Source: CAZMGV01 sp964565925 (lineage in GTDB: Bacteria > JAGRBM01 > JAHCIT01). Taken from it: DNA of 64,000 nucleotides. The DNA lies in contig CAZMGV010000002.1 in the NCBI GenBank assembly GCA_964565925.1, positions 62,001 through 126,000 of the forward strand, read 5' to 3'. The translations under genes were made by a program, and so were the position numbers. Under the pieces are notes generated by a model. That model was not told where the DNA came from. It saw nothing but the letters and a program-made list of their open reading frames with translations, and made no database searches. This document shows, in pieces, positions 16,110 to 24,002 of the stretch. Positions within the stretch are counted from its first letter, which is position 1. The number at the start of each line of letters is the position of its first letter.

Positions 16110-17003
16110 TCAGCTCATCCAGGGCGAGACGAGCAGTTCCACCTTGTTGTAGTTCGGGTTGCTCCCGCCGTTGGCGAGGTTCACCACTTTCACGATCGCC
16201 TCGGCGGCGGCTTCGTTCGACGGGCCGACGACCAGCAGGTCGGGCATGATCCCGAGCGGCTTCCCGTCGTCGCCCTTGAACGCCATCATCGCGGCGCGGT
16301 TGGCGTTGAACGCCGTGGCGTCGAGCGTCTGCTTGGAGCCGAACGCCGTCTGCCAGAATCCGAATCCGGCCGCCCCGCGCGCGCGGACGCCGTAGAGGTA
16401 TTCGTCACGCATGAAGACGTTCTCGTCGTTCGGGTTCACCAGGGCGTTGAACTCCGGCGCGGTGCGCTCCTGGAAGATCAGCGGCTTGATCACCTGCTTG
16501 GTGTCGAGCAGCGCCCACAGCGCGCCCGAGCCGGTCTCGTAGTTCGAGACGCTGGACGCGGCCGCTTCGCCGTCACCCACCGGGTGATCGGTATCGAAGA
16601 AATACTGGCCGTCGTAGCACTTCTCGGTGTGTCCGGCGGCGAGCAGCGCGAACACGAGGTTCGCCGGCAGCATGGCGGCGGCGCGGCCGTGACCGCGCGA
16701 CACGTTCGCGTAGGTGCCGTACTGGTCGTCCTCGATCTTCTCGCGCGGGATCGAGATCGTCGCCTCGTACTTCTCGTTCGTCACCGTGTAGGTGTGCACC
16801 GAGAGATTCTTCACATGCCGCTCGCCCACCCACTTGCGGAGCTGGGGGAACTGGCCCAGCCAGGCGTAGTCGTTCTGGCTGTTCGCGCTGCCGATGCGTT
16901 CGGCGATACGCTCCCAGTTGGGCTTGGCGTCGGCGAGCCCGAGGCTGAACGCGGCGTTCAGACTGCGGGAGATGGCGGCGAGTGCGGCGGCGTTGATCAT
17001 CAT
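16110..17003 (-). CDS. Major capsid protein, Mu gpT-like
   Basis: The 297-residue product starts MMINAAALAAISRSLNAAFS and contains the gpT core: WLGQFPQLRKWVGERHVKNL, YEATISIPREKIEDDQYG, YFFDTDHPVGDGE and PDLLVVGPSNEAAAEAIVK. Length and motifs match Mu gpT, an HK97-fold shell protein. An AAGGA site lies 8 bases before the start. It follows the decoration protein gene. Confidence 0.95.
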   Translation of the reverse strand: MMINAAALAAISRSLNAAFSLGLADAKPNWERIAERIGSANSQNDYAWLGQFPQLRKWVGERHVKNLSVHTYTVTNEKYEATISIPREKIEDDQYGTYANVSRGHGRAAAMLPANLVFALLAAGHTEKCYDGQYFFDTDHPVGDGEAAASSVSNYETGSGALWALLDTKQVIKPLIFQERTAPEFNALVNPNDENVFMRDEYLYGVRARGAAGFGFWQTAFGSKQTLDATAFNANRAAMMAFKGDDGKPLGIMPDLLVVGPSNEAAAEAIVKVVNLANGGSNPNYNKVELLVSPWMS

Positions 17004-17070
17004 GGTCTGGATTCCTTCTGTGGTGGGCGCTTACCGGGCGCCGGTAGTTCTGGTGTTCGGGCCAGGCGGG

Positions 17071-17586
17071 TTACGCCTGGGCGATCAGTCCGTGCTTGCG
17101 CAGCGTGGCCTTGATCTCGTTGATCTCGGTTTCGTTCTGTGCGGCGTTGTTGCCGCTGGTGTCGGCGTTCGCCGAGTCCGGGGCGACGACGTCGTCCATG
17201 TCCACCCAGACGCCGTCCGAGTCCACGTCGACGATCCGGCCGACGGCCGAGCGGCTCGTGCCGGTCTTGCCGACGGTCTGGTCGTCCAGGGCGAACGCGA
17301 GATCGCCGATGTCGGCCTTGGTGATCGACGCGCCGTTGGCGAACCGGCGGGTCCCCTTGCGGACTTTCACCTTCAGGTCGCCGGCGGAGCCGGACGAATT
17401 GTCCACCTGCTCTTCCGCGCAGCCCGCGCAGATGAGACCGCTGGCGGCGGTGGCCGGAGCGGCGTTGCCGGACGAATCCAGCATGACGATCGATCCGCCG
17501 TAGATCTTCGTGGTGGCGGCCACGTCATGCGACGTGATCACGCCTTCGCGGCTCGGGGTGTTGCGGTCCTGGCTGAGTGCGCCCAT
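17071..17586 (-). CDS. Probable capsid decoration protein (171 aa)
   Basis: The product begins MGALSQDRNTPSREGVITSH and has a beta core (KIYGGSIVMLDSSGNAAPAT; KVRKGTRRFANGASITKADIG; AFALDDQTVGKTG) followed by a helical end (NETEINEIKATLRKHGL). The beta part resembles small capsid-stabilising proteins found between scaffold and capsid genes. Position and size support this; the exact family is uncertain. Confidence 0.7.
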   Translation of the reverse strand: MGALSQDRNTPSREGVITSHDVAATTKIYGGSIVMLDSSGNAAPATAASGLICAGCAEEQVDNSSGSAGDLKVKVRKGTRRFANGASITKADIGDLAFALDDQTVGKTGTSRSAVGRIVDVDSDGVWVDMDDVVAPDSANADTSGNNAAQNETEINEIKATLRKHGLIAQA

Positions 17587-17648
17587 TTGAGTGATCTCCT
17601 GTTTCGGTCTGGTTTAGGGGTGATTTAAATCGGGTTTGAAACCGGGCT

Positions 17649-18194
17649 TCAGGCCGCCTTCGTGGCGGGAGCGGACTTCACGTAGTCCTCGGGCTTCAGG
17701 CCCATGTTCCGGCAGACGGCGAGTTCCGTTTCGGAAAGACCGTGAGCGCCGGTTCCGGGCTGAGCGGCAGGATCGCGGCCGTCGGTCTGCGACGGCTTGA
17801 TGACCGCCGGGGCGGTGGCGATGAAATCCTCCAGCGGCTTCACCGATCCGGCGCTGCGGCACAGGCCCAGCGCCCAGTCCTTGGAGGCCGGGGCGAGCTT
17901 GCCCGCCTTCGTGGCGCTGTCGATCAGCGCGTTGATGTCGGCGTCGAGCTTCGTCTCGCCGGACTTCTTCACCTCGGCCTGCAGCGTGCAGTAGGCGGTG
18001 TTCACGCGGTCGAATTCGGCCTTGGGCACGAACTCCTTGGGATCCGGCGTCTTGAGCCGGTTCAGCGCGAGCGCGGTGTCGGCCTGCGTCTTGATCAGGT
18101 CGCGGACCTTGCCGACGATGAAGTCGGGAGTGGATGTGGCGGCGTTCGGATCGATTTCAAACAGTGTGCAGAGGGCGATGAGCAGTTCTTTCAT
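17649..18194 (-). CDS. Nested scaffold protein (Mu gpZ-like internal start)
   Basis: An in-frame ATG at 18,194 (MKELLIALCTLFEIDPNAAT) is preceded by AAAAGGAACCCGCC, an AAGGA site at 7 bases. It lies exactly where the protease domain ends, after LTALCRTGTGTAGSENQNE. The 181-residue product would be the free scaffold that fills the procapsid, as known for the I/Z pair in Mu. Nothing but the internal site separates it from the protease. Confidence 0.75.
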   Translation of the reverse strand: MKELLIALCTLFEIDPNAATSTPDFIVGKVRDLIKTQADTALALNRLKTPDPKEFVPKAEFDRVNTAYCTLQAEVKKSGETKLDADINALIDSATKAGKLAPASKDWALGLCRSAGSVKPLEDFIATAPAVIKPSQTDGRDPAAQPGTGAHGLSETELAVCRNMGLKPEDYVKSAPATKAA

Positions 18195-18728
18195 GGCGGG
18201 TTCCTTTTCGTTTTGGTTTTCAGATCCGGCGGTGCCAGTGCCGGTGCGGCATAGCGCTGTCAGATCGAGGGCTGGCTTGTTGGTGAGTCCCGCCGAGTGG
18301 AACGAGCTGATGACCCGGTCCTCTTTCCCGAAGTTGAAGGCGGGCGAGATGTAGCGGTATTCCTTTTTGCGGATCTGCTCGGCGGCGGTGGCGGTCCAGG
18401 TTTCGATGTGGGCCCATACCGCGCCGGCGCGAAGTTCCATTCGGTCGATCCAGCCGGTGGCGGGGGCAGGTTCGCCCTGCTCGGCCTTGATCGAGGTCGC
18501 GTGCTCGTAGTCGATCGGGATCTTGCGGCCGTCGCGGTTGAACGCGGTGACGAGCGCGGCCGGGTCCGGGTTGTTCCAGATGCGGCCGTCGTGCGCCTTG
18601 ATCACCTTCCCGGCGGGAAGGAACTGAATCCATTCCGGCGGACGGCTGTCGGCACCCATGTCCGTGAATTCGAAACAGAGCGCCGTGCCGATCAGGCTGT
18701 CGGACTCGGAACAAAGACCGAGGGACAT
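17649..18728 (-). CDS. Phage head maturation protease with fused scaffold, Mu gpI-like
   Basis: I choose ATG 18,728 (MSLGLCSESDSLIGTALCFE), because the open frame above it crosses a regulatory dyad and a hairpin. The protease part (about 1-150) has FLPAGKVIKAHDGRIWNN, KIPIDYEHATS, APATGWIDRMELRAGAVWA and EYRYISPAFNF ... AGLTNKPALDLTAL, matching gpI peptidases. The C-terminal part is a scaffold, also made separately from an internal start. The protease cleaves the scaffold during head maturation. It is the first gene of the leftward late operon. Confidence 0.9.
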   Translation of the reverse strand: MSLGLCSESDSLIGTALCFEFTDMGADSRPPEWIQFLPAGKVIKAHDGRIWNNPDPAALVTAFNRDGRKIPIDYEHATSIKAEQGEPAPATGWIDRMELRAGAVWAHIETWTATAAEQIRKKEYRYISPAFNFGKEDRVISSFHSAGLTNKPALDLTALCRTGTGTAGSENQNEKEPAMKELLIALCTLFEIDPNAATSTPDFIVGKVRDLIKTQADTALALNRLKTPDPKEFVPKAEFDRVNTAYCTLQAEVKKSGETKLDADINALIDSATKAGKLAPASKDWALGLCRSAGSVKPLEDFIATAPAVIKPSQTDGRDPAAQPGTGAHGLSETELAVCRNMGLKPEDYVKSAPATKAA

Positions 18729-18739
18729 TGTCCCCACGC

Positions 18740-18777
18740 GGCCCGCCTGCTCCCCTTTCGGGAAAGCAGGACGGGCC
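18740..18777 (-). promoter_or_regulatory. Leader hairpin with GAAA loop before the protease gene
   Basis: On the minus strand GGCCCG pairs with CGGGCC, CTGCT pairs with AGCAG, and the inner TCCC-GAAA-GGGG closes a GNRA-type tetraloop. The structure ends about 11 bases before the chosen ATG, which has only a weak ribosome-binding site. It may stabilise the late mRNA or tune protease translation. No function is shown by sequence alone. Confidence 0.4.
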
Positions 18778-18937
18778 CCGCGAAGCGTCTCTGGGTTTAT
18801 CGTGTCAGTGGTAAGGGGGCCATTTGTAACCGCGACAAACGACGCTCCGGCCGCCGGGAGGGCGGACGCGGGACGCAGGTTGTCGGGGCGGCGCAACGTC
18901 ATGGCCGGAGGATGGACCGGCCGGTTGTATCTTCTAA

Positions 18938-18955
18938 GGGTGAGGTCCCTCACCC
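18938..18955 (-). promoter_or_regulatory. Candidate Mor-binding dyad for the leftward late operon
   Basis: The 18-bp GGGTGAGGTCCCTCACCC has perfect 8-bp inverted arms and a 2-bp centre. The identical 18-mer occurs at 30,526-30,543 in front of the rightward late block. Here it lies about 210 bases upstream of the protease ATG. A TACAAC that could serve as -10 lies at 18,929-18,924, closer to the dyad than in the rightward copy. Region 18,956-19,126 between it and the lipoprotein gene holds GTTTAAAC but no gene. Confidence 0.6.
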
Positions 18956-19126
18956 CGGTGAGTTCGGGGTGGTTTCAGGAATCCGGAGAATAAACCGATT
19001 CACCGCCGGGTCCAATACCCCCTGAAACTTTGTACCGGCGTTTAAACTGGCATTTAAAAAAGTTGGGTGCGGCCCAGGGGCCAAACCGGGGTCCAGCGGC
19101 TTAAATCGCCTCTATTGCGTCCGCAC

Positions 19127-19486
19127 TTATTTAACCGGGTCTAAGAGGCACCCGCCGCGTCTCACCAGCACCCCTGCCAGATCGGTTTCCTTCTTCCCCT
19201 TCAGCAGGGTTACCCGGCCATGCAGACCGTCGTCGCTCCATTCGACCGTCACCGGCGACGCGATCCAGAGCCACAGGGGACGGACCGCCCGGGAGACGTC
19301 GGGACAGTTTACCCCGCTGACGATCACGCGGCGGCGGTCTTCTTCACCGATTACATGGACGAACAGTTCCGGCGGGTAAGGGAATGCGACGAGCCGGGCT
19401 TCGACCGTTTTTTTCCCCGGCGGGACAGGCTGCGCCATTGAAGCGCATCCAGCGAACATCAACAGCATCCAGACGATCCGGTTCAT
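19127..19486 (-). CDS. Lipoprotein with staphylococcal-nuclease-like fold (degenerate)
   Basis: The 119-residue product has a lipoprotein signal (MNRIVWMLLMFAGC; lipobox F-A-G-C). The mature part is laid out like an SNase OB-fold: VEARLVAFPYPPELFVHVIG, RRVIVSGVNCPDVSRAVRP (compare the G-I-D-x-P-E loop), VTVEWSDDGLHGRVTLLKG (compare the Y-G-R strand) and LAGVLVRRGGCLLDP. Two Cys could form a disulfide. Key catalytic acidic and Arg positions are not clearly kept, so nuclease activity is doubtful. It is the last gene of the repressor operon, so it is probably made in the lysogen and placed in the periplasm. Confidence 0.6.
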   Translation of the reverse strand: MNRIVWMLLMFAGCASMAQPVPPGKKTVEARLVAFPYPPELFVHVIGEEDRRRVIVSGVNCPDVSRAVRPLWLWIASPVTVEWSDDGLHGRVTLLKGKKETDLAGVLVRRGGCLLDPVK

Positions 19487-19490
19487 ACCG

Positions 19491-19664
19491 TCAGTTCAGT
19501 AATGCCATGACGATTCCAAATACGATAGAGATCAGGATAACCGTTCCGCAGCCGATCGCGATCTTGCGTCCGGCACTCCGGAGCTGTTCGTCCTTCAGCT
19601 CCTTCTGAACCTTGAATCGAATCGCCTCGTCTTCACGTATACGGCTTTCTTCATCACCGTTCAT
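19491..19664 (-). CDS. Small membrane protein in the repressor operon (57 aa)
   Basis: The start is ATG 19,664, overlapping the repressor stop as ATGA; an earlier Met lies inside the repressor gene. The first 35 residues are charged and helical (NGDEESRIREDEAIRFKVQK), followed by one transmembrane helix (about 37-56). A cytoplasmic coiled-type segment with a C-terminal anchor is unusual for a structural protein and typical of superinfection-exclusion or regulatory membrane proteins. No family is recognised. Confidence 0.65.
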   Translation of the reverse strand: MNGDEESRIREDEAIRFKVQKELKDEQLRSAGRKIAIGCGTVILISIVFGIVMALLN

Positions 19665-20404
19665 GCGTACCGCCGCCCGCCCCACACCACCTGCCCGAGG
19701 ATCTGGAACTCGTCGGCGTCGTCTCCGAGCTTGCGTTCGTAGGCTTCGAACTGCGGATTGTCGGAGCGGACCATCACGCGGTCGCGGCCCAGCACCTGGA
19801 GACGTTTCACCAGAACCGAGTCGCCGATGCGGATCACCCAGATCCCGTCGCGCACGGCGCGCTTGGCCGCCGCGATGTTCACGAGGATCACCTCGCCCGG
19901 CAGCAGCGTCGGCGACATGGAGTCGCCGTCCACCTCGATCGCGACCAGATCCTGCACCCTCGACGAGATGCTCCGCAGGAATTCCCGGCGGAACGCCAGC
20001 GCGCCGAGCTGCTCCTCTTCGGTGATCAGCGAGCCGTTGCCGGCGCTCGCCCTCACCGACAGTCTCGGCACCGGCAGGAATTCCGGTTCGGGAGTTTTCG
20101 CGCCGTAGACCGGCACCGATTCGTGTAACGCTGTCGCACCCATTTTGCCCTGACCTCCATCCGGATTCTTATACCCGGAGGGTGTGACAGGTAGTGACAC
20201 AGTTCCGAACACCAGCCAGTCGAGGGAGATTCCCAGCACCGTCGCCAGCCGGGCGACGTTGTCGATCCCGGGCAGCTGGTCCTTCAGGTAACCGCGCACC
20301 AGGCTGTCGGATATCCCCGCCTGCACGGAGATCGCATGAACGGAACCCTTGCCGTTCATCGCCTCCTTTAGCCGGTTTCTGAATTCTTCCGCTGAATAAG
20401 CCAC
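19661..20404 (-). CDS. Prophage repressor: HTH plus S24 self-cleaving domain
   Basis: The 247-residue product starts at GTG 20,404 behind GGAG. Residues about 5-68 form a helix-turn-helix domain ending VLGISLDWLVFG. Residues 155-240 form an S24/LexA-type domain with GDSMSPTLLPGE (catalytic Ser162) and VLVKRLQ (Lys200). RASAGNG offers an Ala121-Gly122 cleavage site, 41 residues before Ser162, a spacing like lambda CI. It should keep the early operon off and be inactivated by RecA after DNA damage. This differs from Mu itself, whose repressor lacks an S24 domain. Operators lie just upstream. Confidence 0.92.
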   Translation of the reverse strand: MAYSAEEFRNRLKEAMNGKGSVHAISVQAGISDSLVRGYLKDQLPGIDNVARLATVLGISLDWLVFGTVSLPVTPSGYKNPDGGQGKMGATALHESVPVYGAKTPEPEFLPVPRLSVRASAGNGSLITEEEQLGALAFRREFLRSISSRVQDLVAIEVDGDSMSPTLLPGEVILVNIAAAKRAVRDGIWVIRIGDSVLVKRLQVLGRDRVMVRSDNPQFEAYERKLGDDADEFQILGQVVWGGRRYA

Positions 20405-20416
20405 TTTCGCTCCATG

Positions 20417-20470
20417 ACTGAATTAAGCCGGTTCAACCTTAATTCAGTTGACAATACCGACTGTATTAAG
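20417..20470. promoter_or_regulatory. Three operator-like sites between repressor and ner
   Basis: ACTGAATTAAG (20,417-20,427) and CTTAATTCAGT (20,438-20,448) are perfect 11-bp inverse copies 10 bases apart. ACTGTATTAAG (20,460-20,470) is a third, direct copy with one change. The second abuts and the third lies within the early promoter. Such a set is what a repressor and Ner would compete for at the lysis-lysogeny switch. Which protein binds which site is inference. Confidence 0.75.
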
Positions 20471-20476
20471 TAAACG
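20448..20476 (+). promoter_or_regulatory. Early promoter for ner and transposition genes
   Basis: A perfect TTGACA -35 box lies at 20,448-20,453, followed after 17 bases by TAAACG (20,471-20,476), a weak -10. Transcription would start near 20,483, only a couple of bases before the ner ATG at 20,485. No ribosome-binding site lies before that ATG, so the early mRNA may be leaderless. The operator copies overlap the promoter. Confidence 0.6.
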
Positions 20477-20484
20477 TTCTCTTC

Positions 20485-20814
20485 ATGCAGAGAACCAACC
20501 CGGCCGTCCCCAAGGACCCGCACCTCAAATGGCGGTGGATACGCGGCCAGCTCCTTATCCGCTCCATCGAACTCTCGACGCTCGCGGAAGAGCTGGACGT
20601 GTCCCGCCAGTATGTCCAGTCGGTCGCCTGGCAGCCCCGCCCGCGTGTGCAGAAGGCCATCGCGGACAAGCTCGGCGTCCCGGTCCATGAGATCTGGCCG
20701 GATCGTTACGACAGGAAAGGCCGCCCGCTTGCGCAGCCCGGCCGTCCCCGCCTGAGCGACATTGTCCGTAACCTCGCCACGGAAGGCAATGGCAAAGTGG
20801 GAAGGGCTGCTTAG
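20485..20814 (+). CDS. ner: Ner-like early regulator (Nlp/HTH family)
   Basis: The 109-residue product has the Ner/Nlp-type DNA-binding domain: KDPHLKWRWIRGQLLIRSIE, a helix-turn-helix (LSTLAEELDVSRQYVQSVAW), the ADKLGVPVHEIWPDRYDRKG segment with the hallmark IWP-x-R-Y, and a basic tail. Ner in Mu represses the early and repressor promoters during lytic growth. It is the first gene of the early operon. Confidence 0.88.
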   Translation: MQRTNPAVPKDPHLKWRWIRGQLLIRSIELSTLAEELDVSRQYVQSVAWQPRPRVQKAIADKLGVPVHEIWPDRYDRKGRPLAQPGRPRLSDIVRNLATEGNGKVGRAA

Positions 20815-20816
20815 AC

Positions 20817-21269
20817 ATGGCAAGCCGCTCCCGCCTCCGCGATCTTTACACCGGCGATCTTTTTTCCGTCGTTCCAAAAGCCCCCGGAACCGCGCCGGGT
20901 TCGCTGAACATCGACACCGAAATCCGGAACCTACTTTCATCGGTCCTCAAACGGTCCCCCGACAGCCGCCCGGTGATCGCCGGAAAAATGTCGGAGCTGC
21001 TCGGCGACGAGGTCACGTTCCACCAGCTGAACGCCTGGACCGCCGAAGCGAAAGAGGGCCACCGGTTTCCGGTCGCGTATCTGCCCGCCTTCGAATCCGC
21101 CACCGGTTCCTTCGAACTCTCCGAACTGCTCGCCGGCAAGCGCGGCGGCAAGTTCCTGGTCGGCGAGGAAGCCCTTGAAGCCGAACTCGGCCGCGTCGGC
21201 CGCGAAGAGCAGCTGCTCAAACAGCGCAAGGCGCAACTGCTTCAGATGATGGGGAAGGGGCGGCGATGA
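20817..21269 (+). CDS. Conserved transposable-phage early protein (150 aa)
   Basis: The core reads SPDSRPVIAGKMSELLGDEV, then a LNAWTAEAKEGHRFPVAYLP segment, AFESATGSFELSELLAGKRG and an EALEAELGRVGREEQLLKQR helix. I recognise this arrangement from proteins placed between ner and the transposase gene in D3112/B3-type phages, where it is taken as a CII-like regulatory protein; the function is not proven. The helix-rich, HTH-like middle supports DNA binding. Confidence 0.65.
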   Translation: MASRSRLRDLYTGDLFSVVPKAPGTAPGSLNIDTEIRNLLSSVLKRSPDSRPVIAGKMSELLGDEVTFHQLNAWTAEAKEGHRFPVAYLPAFESATGSFELSELLAGKRGGKFLVGEEALEAELGRVGREEQLLKQRKAQLLQMMGKGRR

Positions 21270-21565
21270 CTCCGGAAGAGGCGCGCAAGGCCGACATCGA
21301 AGAACTCGACCGTTCGAAGCGGTGGCTGAAGGACATGCAGTCGACGCGACTCTATCCATTGGAACTTGCGATTCTCATCGGGCGAAACGCCCAAACCGAA
21401 AAATCCCTGATGCGCCGTATCCCGTTGCTGGAAAAGAGACTTGCCAACGGGACCTCGGCCGAAGGCCGCGAACAGGAATGGAACCGCTGGCTGAACAGAA
21501 AACTCGCTGGCGCTAAGCGCCGCCGCTCCTCATCCAAATCGAAGAGGGCACACAAAAGCATATGA
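21266..21565 (+). CDS. Hypothetical early protein (99 aa)
   Basis: This is a small, highly basic helical protein (MTPEEARKADIEELDRSKRW ... AGAKRRRSSSKSKRAHKS). It overlaps both neighbours by 4 bases, so it is translated with the transposase gene. No family is recognised. The strongly basic tail suggests nucleic-acid contact. Confidence 0.65.
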   Translation: MTPEEARKADIEELDRSKRWLKDMQSTRLYPLELAILIGRNAQTEKSLMRRIPLLEKRLANGTSAEGREQEWNRWLNRKLAGAKRRRSSSKSKRAHKSI

Positions 21566-23901
21566 CCACCCAATGGTTCACCGCCCGGCAGCTTGCCGGG
21601 CTGCCAGAGATGCCCGCCACGTCAGACGGCGTCACGCGCCGCGCCGCACGCGAACAGTGGCCAAGCCGTCCGCGCCAGGGGCGCGGCGGCGGAAACGAAT
21701 ATCCAGCCGAGGCGCTACCCGCCGGGACGCGTGCTGCGCTCGCAGCATCCACGACGAACGTCCCCTCGTCTTCTCCAGCTGCCGGGGCGGCGGTTCCTGA
21801 AACCGGTTCGGCGACCGGACAAGGAACCGCCGCCCTCCCGCCTCCGGAATCGGTGTCGCTCCCGGCAGACGGCGCGGCGGCGGGCGCGGGGCTGGCCCTG
21901 GCGGATGAAACCGCCGCCAGTGTCACGCGGCGCGTCCGGCAGACCGGCCTGGCCCGGCTCCAGCAGCTTCCGGCGAAAGCGCGCTCCAGAGCCGAAGCCC
22001 GCCACGATCTCGTGATCGAGTTCGAGCGGTTCGCCGCCGGACGCGGCCTGTCACTGCGCAAGGCAGCCCCTCTGTTCGTCGCCGAACGGAACGCCCTGTT
22101 CCCGCTGGAACCCGTTTCCGAGCGCAGCCTCTGGCGCTGGAAACACAAGGCCGGTTGCGGCGGGCCGGCGGCGCTGGCCGGGAAAATATCCCGCCCGCCC
22201 CGTTCGCCGATCGACCGCGACCCGGAACTGAAGGCATTCGTGCTGGCGATGATCGCCGAATACCCGCACGCCGGAGCCGTTCACGTCGGCAACGCGGTGC
22301 GGTCCAGGTTCGCCGAGTCCGGCGCGGCTGCCGCCGGGAAAAGACTTCCGCCGCGTCTCCCTTCAGACGGCGCGCTGCGCCGCTGGATCGCCAAGTGGAA
22401 GGCGGCGAACCTCCAGCTGTTCACGGCCCACTCGAATCCGGACGCCTGGAAGAGCCGCCACATGGTCGCGCAGGGCTCGCAGTCGGAACAGGTCGTGCGG
22501 ATCAACCAGCGCTGGGAGCTGGACTCCACACCGGCCGACGTGATGCTGCTGGGCGACGAAGGCACGCCGGAGGCCGGCAGGCCGGTCCGCCATTCGGTGA
22601 TCGGCGTGGTCGACGTCTGGACCCGCCGCGCGAAACTGCTGGTCACGAGAACGTCGAAGGCCACGGCGATCGCGCTGCTCTTCCGCCGCGCGATGCTCGA
22701 CTGGGGAATCCCCGAGACCGCCAAGACGGACAACGGCCAGGACTACCAGTCGAAACACCTGGCGCGCGTCTTCCACGCGCTGGGCGTCGAACAGGTTTTC
22801 TGCCCGCCGTTCCAGCCCTGGCACAAGCCGCACGTCGAGAGGTTCTTCGGAACGTTCAGCCACCAGCTGGTCGAGCTGCTCCCGAACTACATCGGCCATA
22901 ACGTCACCGACCGGCAGGCGATCCGCGACCGCCAGAGTTTCTCGGACCGGATGCTCCAGAAAAACGCCGTCCTCGAGATCCGGATGACCGCGTCGGAGTT
23001 CCAGGAGTTCTGCGAACGGTGGACGGAAAACGTCTACCACCGGAACGTCCATGCGTCGCTCGGCTGCTCGCCGTTCGAACAGGCTTTGAAGAGCCGCGCA
23101 AGCGTCTCGACGATCACGGACGAACGGGCGCTGGACATCCTGCTCGCCGAGGCCCCCGGCGACGGGCTGCGGACCGTCGGCAAGAGCGGCATCCGCGTCG
23201 ACGGCTTCGAATACATCGCCCCTGAACTCCACGCCCACGTCGGCTGCCAGGTGCACGTCCGTTACGACCCGGACCAGCTGGGCACGATCTACGTCTTCGG
23301 AGGCCACCAGATGGACTTCGTCTGCGCCGCCCATGTGCCGGAGCTGACCGGGATCTCGCGCAAGGAGGTTGCCGCCATCGCGCGGGAAAAGCAGAAGGCC
23401 GCGATCCAGACGGGCCGCGCGCTGCTCCGCGCGAACGCCAAACGGCACAAGGTGAAGGACATCGCGGAAGAGATTCTCCGGTCAGCCGAATCGGAAGCGG
23501 GAAGCGTCGTGGCGTTCCGCCAGCGCCGCGACGAGCACGAGACGCCGGAGATCCTGTCGGCGAAAGCGGCGGCCGCCGCCGGGTCCGCTCCGGTCATGGC
23601 CGACGACGATCACATCACCGCCCGGGAGCAGGAGACGCTCGACAACCTGATCCGCGAAGAGGAGCTGGCCAGGCGACGGCGCGCCGAGCCGCAGGAGTCG
23701 GCCGAGGACCGGTTCGCCCGGTGGCACGCGCTGGCCCAGCGGGACCCGGACGCACTGACGGCGGCCGACCGCGACTGGATGGAAGTCTACCAGACCAGTT
23801 CGGAGTTCGCGGCGCAGAAGCTGATCGCCGATTTCGAGAGCGGCCGGCTGCTGGATGCACGCGCGAGCGGCGGCGCGGGCGGCGAGGCCGAGACGGCCTG
23901 A
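21562..23901 (+). CDS. MuA-like DDE transposase
   Basis: The 779-residue product has the MuA layout: an N-terminal DNA-binding domain (MTTQWFTARQLAGLPEMPAT), a second helical binding region (about 140-290), a catalytic core and a C-terminal domain. Catalytic residues are Asp321 (RWELDSTPADV), Asp390 (AKTDNGQDYQSKH) and Glu426 (PHVERFFGTF), with a 35-residue D-E gap as usual. It cuts and joins phage ends to target DNA and drives replicative transposition. The 770-800 tail is basic and acidic, as for ATPase-contacting ends. A 101-base gap separates it from the B gene. Confidence 0.96.
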   Translation: MTTQWFTARQLAGLPEMPATSDGVTRRAAREQWPSRPRQGRGGGNEYPAEALPAGTRAALAASTTNVPSSSPAAGAAVPETGSATGQGTAALPPPESVSLPADGAAAGAGLALADETAASVTRRVRQTGLARLQQLPAKARSRAEARHDLVIEFERFAAGRGLSLRKAAPLFVAERNALFPLEPVSERSLWRWKHKAGCGGPAALAGKISRPPRSPIDRDPELKAFVLAMIAEYPHAGAVHVGNAVRSRFAESGAAAAGKRLPPRLPSDGALRRWIAKWKAANLQLFTAHSNPDAWKSRHMVAQGSQSEQVVRINQRWELDSTPADVMLLGDEGTPEAGRPVRHSVIGVVDVWTRRAKLLVTRTSKATAIALLFRRAMLDWGIPETAKTDNGQDYQSKHLARVFHALGVEQVFCPPFQPWHKPHVERFFGTFSHQLVELLPNYIGHNVTDRQAIRDRQSFSDRMLQKNAVLEIRMTASEFQEFCERWTENVYHRNVHASLGCSPFEQALKSRASVSTITDERALDILLAEAPGDGLRTVGKSGIRVDGFEYIAPELHAHVGCQVHVRYDPDQLGTIYVFGGHQMDFVCAAHVPELTGISRKEVAAIAREKQKAAIQTGRALLRANAKRHKVKDIAEEILRSAESEAGSVVAFRQRRDEHETPEILSAKAAAAAGSAPVMADDDHITAREQETLDNLIREEELARRRRAEPQESAEDRFARWHALAQRDPDALTAADRDWMEVYQTSSEFAAQKLIADFESGRLLDARASGGAGGEAETA

Positions 23902-24002
23902 AGGCCGCGTGAAGGTTTGAGGTTCTGAAAAAGTAGGAAGCTCCGGGGGCGCTGGAACGCCGGCCGGAGCGAGGGCTGAACGAAACAAGGAACTGACGGA
24001 GT

